Positions 55,600 through 64,000 of a stretch of 64,000 bases of DNA are shown here, piece by piece. The first letter of the stretch is position 1. Every line of letters starts with the position of its first letter. This DNA comes from Alviniconcha marisindica (taxonomy: Eukaryota > Mollusca > Gastropoda > Provannidae): assembly GCA_018857735.1 (NCBI GenBank), contig JABMCL010001087.1, positions 1,808,501 through 1,872,500 of the forward strand. The letters run 5' to 3'. Under the pieces are notes generated by a model. It did no database searches and was not told the DNA's origin. It was given only the letters and a program-made list of their open reading frames with translations. The translations under genes were made by a program, and so were the position numbers.

Positions 55600-55758
55600 G
55601 AAGGGGAGGGGGAGTGAGGGGCAAAACATCAGATTCGTCTCCGGGAATGGAAAGAATGATCCACTCAACACGTGCTTTGCTATGGAGGGATTATTAATTA
55701 GCTTTGGGCCGTTTCATGTCCAATTTCTCACAAACTGGAAACGTGCCGAGTGTGTGTG

Positions 55759-55806
<48 letters not shown>

Positions 55807-56133
55807 TGTGCGTGTTTGCGTGCAATAATGATGATAGTATTCGCTTGACATGTCCACGTGTTTGCAGGCATAATCTCATCGCACGCCCGTGCGATTTCTA
55901 TGGAGAACATGTTATCGTGTGTCATATACTACTACAGCGACAATAAAGACTCACTCCTCCTTCGCCACCATGTAGTTTCCCCCCTTGAATTACTAATCCT
56001 CCCCACCTCCATCCCCACACCCACCAACTCCCTCTCAACAGCTAAACCCTTTCTTCAAATCGAGACCAAGGCGCCACCACATTCTAATCATGCACTACTG
56101 AGACAAATGCAGACACTAGATAAATATTTGTTC
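55600..56133. repeat. Segmental duplication, copy A
   Basis: Shares three blocks with 57020-57627: aaaacatcagattcgtctcc with the following 80 bp; gggccgtttcatgtccaatt with the next 40 bp and a GT/CGTG array; and ttcttcaaatcgagaccaag with the next 60 bp. Relative to copy B it lacks about 200 bp between the first two blocks but has about 230 bp extra after the GT array. Confidence 0.8.
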
Positions 56134-56489
56134 CAAAAAAACATTTTCAGTGCAGTCAGTGACAGGGAATAAATGGGGTTCATTGTAACGAGAAGGTGTT
56201 TCTCTGCTTCGATTCAATTCTAACTCATAACAGGTTAAAAGGACCTCTAATAATATGACAATACAAAACGTGCGAATTTTTCGGGTAAACAAGAGTTAAA
56301 CAACAGCTAAAAGGTAACAAATTAAAATTAAAATGAAACTTATTCAGCCTCAGCTGTGTATGTTCCAAATGTCTGGAAAAATGCTTCGACTGGTTAGAAT
56401 GATTTGATTATGTGACTCAAGCAGAAAATTAGCACATCTATGTCAAGCAGGATATAACCATCAGAAATATAAGCGGGGGATGGGTGGAG

Positions 56490-56514
56490 GGGGGGGGGGG
56501 GGGGGGGGGGGGGG
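56490..56514. repeat. Poly-G tract
   Basis: Run of about 25 G between the two copies of the segmental duplication. A GA array follows at 56933-56993. Confidence 0.9.
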
Positions 56515-56929
56515 GCGAAGAAGAAAGAATATTTACGTTACAAGGGACTTTACGCTCTTTTCATTTTGTACATATTGTTATGAATAAGCTTTGCAAAATA
56601 TATGTTACTGGGTGGAGGGCAACTTTCCTCGAACTATAACGATTACCACCAAAGAGTGAATTAATTCCCTTAGCCCGTCACACGGACATCCGAGCAGTTT
56701 TGCTTGCCTCCCTTTGACCACTGAACCTTGCAGGTTCGTCTACAGCCAGATGTTTTTTTTGTGTGATCAATCATTTTCTTAAAAAAAGAAAAAGAATGAC
56801 TGCTAGCGTTTTAAAACAAGATCTAAACACAACATAGCTCAATCAAAAACAGACTGAAGAATTAAGTGCTGTATAGCAGTCTTTTTGAGACTTATTTCAT
56901 CTGGAGCACAATCTGTTCTCGTAATCAAG

Positions 56930-56996
<67 letters not shown>

Positions 56997-57019
56997 GCTG
57001 TAGTGGGAGGGGAGGGGGT

Positions 57020-57366
57020 GGGGGAGGGGGGCTGGGGCAAAACATCAGATTTGTCTCCGGGAATAGAAAGAATGATCCACTCAACACGTGACTTGCTATG
57101 GAGGGACTATTAACTAGCTCTATGGCATTCTCATTCTCTCTGGGCTTTCTAATTCTGTTCTGTTTTACGCTCTTCCAGACCTAAATATTTCCGCTCAGTT
57201 ATTAGAAACTGGCTTCTTTTTATCCCTACTCTTTGCCCTTTCTGTCTCTATATACCCCCTTCTCTATGCGGGTGCCTGTGTATGTGTGTGCTTACTATTC
57301 AGATCGCTATTTTTTTGAAAGCTTGGGCCGTTTCATGTCCAATTTCCCACGAACTGGAAACGTGAC

Positions 57367-57459
<93 letters not shown>

Positions 57460-57478
57460 GTGTTGTGTTGTGTTGTGT

Positions 57479-57532
<54 letters not shown>

Positions 57533-57627
57533 TGCGCGCCAAACCGTTTCTTCAAATCGAGACCAAGGCGTCACCACATTATAATCATGCAGACAAATGC
57601 AGACACTGGATAAATATTTTCACAACT
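57020..57627. repeat. Segmental duplication, copy B
   Basis: Second copy of 55600-56133 in the same orientation, about 1.4 kb away. Its GT array (57369-57530) is longer and carries a TGTTG-repeat interruption. Confidence 0.8.
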
Positions 57628-57837
57628 GGTAACGCATTGATCTCTCTGTGACCTTTGCGCTCAAAAGTGGTCCCCCTTGTAAGTCACGCAGCTTCCATTG
57701 TTTTTGCCGCCTGGCGGCGCCTGCCATCTGGCGGAGAGCGCAGGCCACTGAGTCCGCTGACAAAAGCTAGTCGCCATTAGCGAGAGCACGTTCAGTCAAT
57801 CACTATGGCACTCCCCGCAAGCAGATCGATAGAGGGA

Positions 57838-57983
<146 letters not shown>

Positions 57984-58299
57984 TGTTGTTAGTGTTATTG
58001 AAAAGCGCCCTGCGCTCCCACCTTGTAAGGTAGATGGGCGCTCTAGAAATCCTCTTTATCATCATCATCATCATCATCATTATCATCATCATCACCATCA
58101 TCAAAAACTGATGTTTTATAGGTATATGCAAGGGTGTTTCTGTCTCTGTCTGTTTGTCTATCTCCCCCCTCCCTTATTAAAGTATGCACTGCCGACATTA
58201 CCAGACAAATTACACAAAAGCGGTCGCAGTCCACCGTGTAGGTCATACTGGTAGGGCGGAAACCACAGACGGACGGAGAGACACATTGAGACATGCACA

Positions 58300-59510
58300 C
58301 AGACAGACCGATTGCTTCACGTATTAAAAGTTATAGCTTCGCTCGCATAGGCAGTTACACGGCATTCGTTTTTCCACGTCGGTGTGTTCGCTTTACGTCG
58401 GTGCTTCGGATCTGAAAGTCCACAAAACCGTATCTTGAATCAAAAGCAATTTCTGATGAGCTGTTGTATCTTCTGAAGCTCACCAACTTTATTTTTGCTA
58501 CAGTTTATGAAGTGATGCACATCGCACGCTGTGCAGAGTCTATATCGATTATTTTTTTCGGCCAGAAAAGCACAAAACAGTCGTGCTCGTCATTCGATAT
58601 TTCCGACCGCAATGCCAATTCCAAGGAACAGCTTCTTGATAAGCAATATCTGCGAACGGTGACAAAATGTCAGACCAGCATATAGCTCAATCGTAAGCAG
58701 TTGATGGTGCTGCGTAATGAACTTGTCAATTGTTTTTGTTGCACCCATTCTTGCTTGTATAGAGCTGCTTTGGCAGAATCCATTTATGAACAGCAACGTA
58801 GTCCCAGCCGATCGAAAAACAGGTAGGCTGCTTCAGCAGACCGATATTTCTACTCGGCGAAAGTTGGTGCCAGAATTTAAAACCCCGAAAGTGGTTTTTG
58901 CTGCGGGATCAAACAGATCGTTTGCAGTACAGTGCAGCTCGCTTGTTCGTCTTGTTTTATCCATGGTTCACTTGCGTGGTACCGGCGAATCAAGCGCAGA
59001 AGGAAGCTTTGGTCTTTGGGGAGGAGGGGGCAACCTGCCACACACACACACACAGATGTCAGACTCCAAGCACTGGTTTACGACATCCTTCCTTCAACTA
59101 CTGCCGTATTTAGTTACGTCATAGGGTCCAGAAAAATGTCAGCTAACGAGCAGTTTTTTGTTGGTGCTCGAACAGTAGTAAGTTTGTTACAAACAACTCA
59201 GATTACATCAGCCGTTTGTTTTATAACTGACCATGTTGCTTGCACCAGCTAAAATAAAACCAAAATCGTTTGAATCGAGACGGAAATCTCTTTTTACCCG
59301 GGATGGGTGCGCCTCTTGTGCTTGGGCGCTAGGTTGCCTCTACAGTCATATTAGTACCCGAATCGTTCGGAGGGCGTTGACCGCGTCGGTGGACAGCTGC
59401 GCGGAGATAAAGAGTGCCCTTCAGTGGCGTAACCAAATCTGGCAGAATTTGGTCCTCCCGGCAACTGATCCGGTGCCGGAAAGCGATGCTCTGAGTGTGG
59501 ATCTGTGTAA
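58300..59510. other. CpG-richer region with no identified gene
   Basis: Base composition and CpG content are higher than in the surrounding intergenic DNA, as in promoter or first-exon regions. Open frames of 135 and 96 residues start at 58717 and 59233, but I recognise neither product and see no convincing splice chain. It could contain the 5' end of a gene outside the window. Confidence 0.35.
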
Positions 59511-59512
59511 AG

Positions 59513-60139
59513 CCCGTTCTTAATTGGGCGAATGTTTGTTCGCGAACCTAGTTGGAAGTATTCGGCGAACCTAGTTGGTTCTTAATTGGGCGAACTTTTC
59601 TTCGCGAACCTAGTTGGAAGTATTCGTCGAAGCTATATTCGGGGTCCAAAAGCTTCGCTCAGTATGTTCTGGGAACATTCGCCCTATTCGACGAACATTG
59701 CTCTGATTGGCTGAGAGCAGAGCTCTCCTGTGGATGAAAAATAAAATAAAATAAAAATGGATGACGGTGTCGCTAGGTTCTTCTCTCGCTTCGGAGGGAT
59801 TTGTTTATTTGTTGACTTGTGGAGGCGCAGCCTTGTCTCGGAGACCCAGAATGAGATAGTAGTTAGTTGAATTACCCTGTGAGGGATGATTAAAGTATAT
59901 TGACTTGACTTGACTTGACTTTAGCTACATTTTCAATCATGCTGTCTGCTGTGCATCTGCCGCAAGTTCGGGCCGAAGCTTGCATCTCATTACAAGCCAG
60001 TTGAGAACAAGTAAATTCTTCGAACTGTCCGAACCATGTTCGGCGAACCAAAAGTTCAATTAAGAAACGAATCATAGTTCGTCGAACTGTCCGAAGTATG
60101 TTCGGCGAACAAACATTCGCCCAGTTAAGAACGGGCTTT
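59513..60139. mobile_element. MITE-like element with TA flanks and long inverted ends
   Basis: The left end reads TA, then aagcccgttcttaattgggc and gaatgtttgttcg. The right end is the complement (cattcgcccagttaagaacg then ggctt), followed by TA. TA on both sides fits a TA target-site duplication as in Tc1/mariner-type MITEs. Internal GTTCGGCGAAC palindromes and a (TTGAC)n run near 59905 are present. No transposase. Confidence 0.75.
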
Positions 60140-60352
60140 AGACTGATGCTGATGACACCTCCGCCAACACGCCAACGCGGTCAGACGACCAGGCCTCCAG
60201 GCTTTAGCCCAACGTCCTGAATCCTGTGAAAACGCCACAGTGGGGTTCACGTGAAGTGGATCACAGCTCGCTCGATAGCTCGCTAAGCTCCTCACTAGCC
60301 TCACTCACACTAGCTCACACACGGACATACACTGCACACTATGTACTACGCA

Positions 60353-60353
<1 letters not shown>

Positions 60354-60447
<94 letters not shown>
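60354..60447. repeat. (CA)n microsatellite
   Basis: CA array of about 90 bp in intergenic DNA. Confidence 0.95.
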
Positions 60448-60451
<4 letters not shown>

Positions 60452-60869
60452 CACATACACATCACCCATACGCACATCTAGCACACCACACACTTATGCA
60501 CGCCTATGTATGTGCCCATTTTTAAACTTGTCGGGGTGCGGGGTGGGGAAGAAAGAAGACAACGGGGAAATCATTTCGGCACCCAAGGGCATCCAGGAAT
60601 ATTTAAAGGAACCAGCCTTCTCAAACGAAGTTTTTTTCTAACATGTAAAAGAGAACGAAATAAAAACTTCAACTCAAACACTTTGTTTGAAAATAAAATC
60701 TACAGAGAACACGTGAAGCAAAATCTTCGATTTTTGGAATAAAACAAACAAATGGTAATTTTGTTGTTGTTGTTGTCTCTCTGTCTCTGTCTCTCTCCCC
60801 CCCACCCCACCCCACTCTCTCTAAACCGTTTGTCTTGCTTTAGAATGCTAGCAGTCAACCCTGTTTCAG

Positions 60870-60899
60870 ATCCCCCCCCCCCCCCCCCCCCCCCCCCCT
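60870..60899. repeat. Poly-C tract
   Basis: About 30 C residues directly after ctgtttcagat, part of a dispersed repeat (see findings). Confidence 0.9.
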
Positions 60900-61020
60900 C
60901 CCCTCCCGATTTTCGTTTGTTTATCTGATCACATGTTGCAGAAAAGCGAGCCCTCTTTGACACAACTAAATTTAGCTGTGAGAATGCTACAAGGCGTAGG
61001 CGTAGACCGTAGGCGACTCA

Positions 61021-62268
61021 GGAGCCGGTTTAATAGAGCGGTTATAACGCCATTTACGCCGTCCTAAGCGATGGTTATAAACTATAACAGCGCAATGTAA
61101 TATTTTTGCGGCCATTGAAGCGGTTACAGTGGCTACCGACATCCTAATCACGGTCATAGTTTATAACACCCAGAATGAGATAGTAGTTAGTTGAATTACC
61201 CTGTGAGGGATGATTAAAGCATATTGACTTGACTTGACTTGACTTTAGCCTAAATTTTCGATCATGCTGTCTGCTGCGCGTCTGCCGCAAGTTCGGGCCG
61301 AAGCTTGCATCTCATTACAAGCCAGTTGAGAACGAAGTAAAGTTTGAACTGTCCGAACCATATTCGGCGAACTAAAAGTTCAATTAAGAAACGAATCATA
61401 GTTCGTCGAACTGTCCGAAGTATGTTCGGCGAACAAACATTCGCCCAGTTAAGAACGGGCTTAAGCTGCTCTGTGCTGGCGTTAGCTTGCCGCTGGGTAC
61501 AAAATCAGCTGTTTGATACGAAATTCATGATGGCCGCCAAAAGACCGGTTCGGTACACGTGCACAATCCGACTCGTAAGAGATCGTAGATTTGGTGACTG
61601 AATAAAACCACTAGACGTGTACGATGATCTAGGATTATTTCAGCGTTTTTGTTTTTTGGACGCCGTGAGGTCCTTGAGGCAATCGATGAGTTTAATGATT
61701 TGCAGTACCTCGCATCGACAAAGGGGAGTTCGTCTGCTCTTGTTGGTGGCCGGAGCTGTACTTGCCTGTTTTATTGTACTTCTTTGGAGCCTTTTTTTTT
61801 GTGTGTGTGCATTTTATGGTGTACTCTGTGGAAACTGTAACTGAAGCATTTTGAGCTCTTTTTATTTCGTTTTTTCCCACGTGTATTTCTTTTGTTGTTT
61901 TGCGGAAAATTGTGACGCGGCTTAATATTTTTTTAAATAATTTATTTTACATTACTATTACTATTAATCAATGCAAATATAGATCGCTTTGCGGTTTTAT
62001 GCAACAGGTACTTTCCAGCGTGTGACTGGAGATTCATTTGGTGTCATTTTGTAGCGGATGTGAAGGAAAATCCTGGGGGGTTTCCAGTCACAGTTAAATA
62101 TAGACGGCCTTACGCTAGCACAGTTGTAACCGACAGCATTTTGAGCATCGTGGCCGCGATTTGGCGGGGCTGTCGTAAATTCGAATCGTGCACATAACTA
62201 TAACCGCGCAGTGGGTCGGAGGGCTTTCCGCTAGCGTAGTTTATAACCGTGTTCATTAAACCGGCTCC
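61021..62268. mobile_element. Inverted-repeat element containing a nested MITE
   Basis: The ends are inverted: ggagccggtttaat at 61021 and attaaaccggctcc ending at 62268. Secondary CGGTTATAA motifs follow inside each end. The interior includes a partial copy of the 59513-60139 element. A frame of 75 residues at 61617 is not recognised. No clear target-site duplication was seen. Confidence 0.6.
61168..61463. mobile_element. Partial second copy of the TA-flanked MITE
   Basis: About 295 bp nearly identical to the right half of 59513-60139, from acccagaatgagatagtagt through the (TTGAC)n run to the terminal cccagttaagaacgggctt. The left half is absent. Confidence 0.85.
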
Positions 62269-63738
62269 AGGTCTTTGTCAAGTTGTTGTATTTGTGTTCC
62301 ATAGTTCGAGCGCTGATTTAACTCCCTTGTGTGTTGATTCTATGCTACTGCTAGCGCATTCTAAGAGTCCCACTCCATCCAGTTACTGTGGCGGAAGAGT
62401 TGTCGGTCACAGTGCACGCTATTCCCTGTTGGACGCCATCAGCGTGTCCTCCTTTAGCTGAGTTTTGTGTGGATTCACCAGAAGTCTATGCACACAGTCA
62501 ACCTTCACCTTAACTGCAAAATCCATTTTGTGATAGGCAGCAGGTCGAAGATGTCAAGCGCTGCAAGCCGACCCCTGAATGACACTGCACGCAACGGCCA
62601 CAGCACCGGTCTTCCTGAGAGGCTGGGGTAGGGTGAGAGTCGAAGCCTGGAGTGTGACTCCGTTTGTTGCTTCGTTGACCACACAAAATTATTGCTTCTC
62701 TAAACACTTCACTGACCACACAAAATTATTGCTTCTCTAAACACTTCACTGACCACACAAAATTATCGCTTCTCTAAACACTTCACTGACCACACACAAA
62801 ATTATTGCTTCTCTAAACACTTCACTGACCACACACAAAATTATTGCTTCTCTAAACACTTCACTGACCACACACAAATATTGCTTCTCTAAACACTTCA
62901 CTGACCACACAAAATTATTGCTTCTCTAAACACTTCACTGACCACACAAAGTTATTGCTTCCCTAAACACTTCTTTGAGCACACAAAATAATATTAATAA
63001 TTATAATTATTATTAACATCAAAACGTTTCTCATGATTATTATTTTACGAACTGCTTACTATGATGTAAATGCAACCCCACACATTCACATTCACACGCA
63101 CAGTGGCAAGTACTTGCACATGATCATGCCCAGCCACCCACCCCCACCCCCACACATACACACGGGAGGGGGGAGGAGGGGGGAGGAGGAGGGGGGAATG
63201 GTTGTCGACAAGTGTGCATTGAGTACGTGTTTTGAGCTCCCGCACGTCATAGCATTTCCCTACCTCCACTGGGAGAAGCTACGACTAGCATTGCGATTAC
63301 CACTGTGATTCTGTTGCAGTTGTGCATTAGGCGTGTGGTTCCATGCGACCGGCCGTTCAGCCTTCTCTTAAAGTCAGGTGGACCTGGGGTTGTTATTTTT
63401 TTTTTTCTTTTTTTTTTAATGTGCGCAGCGATCTCTGTGCGTGCTATGCACATGATTGTGCGACAGGAAGTGACAAGCCTACACAAATATTTGTTGACCT
63501 GGAAGACCTGGAAAAGCCCCTCAGCCTGCCTCAACCAGCAGTGGAACCGTCGATAATGAATCACAGCACGACACGTCCGTTAGCCAGTCGGGCACGAGCC
63601 CCATATCGGTCGCGGGGGTTATCATTTTATTAATTGAATATATGTTGCTAATCAGGCGATTAACACAATTGTCCCCCCTCCCCCCACACCCCATTTTATC
63701 GAAACAAAAAAATCTTTAACCCCCCCCAACCCCCCCAA

Positions 63739-63771
<33 letters not shown>

Positions 63772-64000
63772 AACAACAACAACAACAACAAAAAACACAA
63801 CACACGTTTATTTCAATCACAAGGCTAGTTAAAGTAAGCGTTGTTTTTAACCTTTCGATCTTGTATCCCACTCAGCAGTCAACATTGTTCCACCCCTCCA
63901 CCCCTCCCACCCCCACCCCATTTAACTTTACACCGGGTATACTCCTGGCGTCTCCATGTCAGTCTGTCCGTGCATTCGGATTTTCTAGAAGGCATCTCCT
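62269..64000. other. Right flank without recognised genes
   Basis: Apart from a tandem array at 62668-62995, the region holds C-rich and CAA-repeat low-complexity DNA (63665-63790) and short open frames with no recognisable product. Confidence 0.5.
62668..62995. repeat. 37-39-bp tandem array, about 8 copies
   Basis: The unit contains ttattgcttctctaaacact and tcactgaccacacaaaa. Units vary by one or two CA dinucleotides. There are no unique spacers. Confidence 0.95.

Noticed and set aside
58717..59124. 135-residue frame in the CpG-richer region
   Set aside because: No recognisable motif, and it includes a CA-repeat-derived segment near its end. Not supported as a gene.

Overview
This is eukaryotic, intron-rich DNA that reads like a lophotrochozoan, probably molluscan and perhaps gastropod, nuclear genome. 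The evidence is multi-exon metazoan genes with GT-AG introns of 0.1 to 4 kb, very dense GT/CA, GA/CT and TA microsatellites, long G or C homopolymers, non-LTR retrotransposon remnants, tRNA-derived SINE-like blocks and several inverted-repeat (MITE or foldback-like) elements. The taxon is inferred from repeat style and protein similarity recalled from memory; no search was run.

Four protein-coding genes can be rebuilt exon by exon, all with consistent phase and GT-AG borders, in two head-to-head pairs. Pair 1 (about 8.7-24.5 kb) is a UBE2J1-like ER tail-anchored E2 ubiquitin-conjugating enzyme (minus, 8 coding exons, 497 aa) and an NSUN4-like mitochondrial rRNA m5C methyltransferase (plus, 6 coding exons, 489 aa). 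Their start codons are 295 bp apart, with two CCAAT boxes and tandem TTCCGG (ETS-type) sites between them. Pair 2 (about 28.4-51.2 kb) is an OSCP1-like protein (minus, 10 coding exons recovered, 371 aa) and a CYP39A1-like cytochrome P450 (plus, 12 coding exons, 472 aa), with start codons 147 bp apart. NSUN4 and OSCP1 converge on a 4-kb gap that starts with a degraded LINE 3' end.

Layout: 1-8.67 kb has no recognised coding sequence and probably holds UTR and intergenic DNA. 8.67-15.33 kb is UBE2J1. 15.33-15.63 kb is the first divergent promoter. 15.63-24.45 kb is NSUN4, whose first exon is tandemly duplicated. 24.5-28.4 kb is intergenic. 28.4-37.19 kb is OSCP1. 37.19-37.33 kb is the second divergent promoter. 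37.33-51.19 kb is CYP39A1, whose introns hold a Tx1/L1-like LINE fragment, a foldback element, three tandem-repeat arrays and long microsatellites, several of them touching splice sites. 51.2-64 kb has no recognised host gene. It is a patchwork of a reverse-transcriptase fragment, two inverted-repeat elements, a 27-bp minisatellite, a segmental duplication, a TA-flanked MITE-like family with one copy inside another inverted-repeat element, and a 37-bp tandem array.

The four genes serve ER-associated degradation, mitochondrial ribosome maturation, a possible cilium or transport role, and oxysterol metabolism. Nothing suggests they form one pathway. I found no convincing new multi-gene system. 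The best candidates for follow-up are the duplicated NSUN4 leader exon, the repeat-embedded splice sites of the P450 gene, and the inverted-repeat elements.
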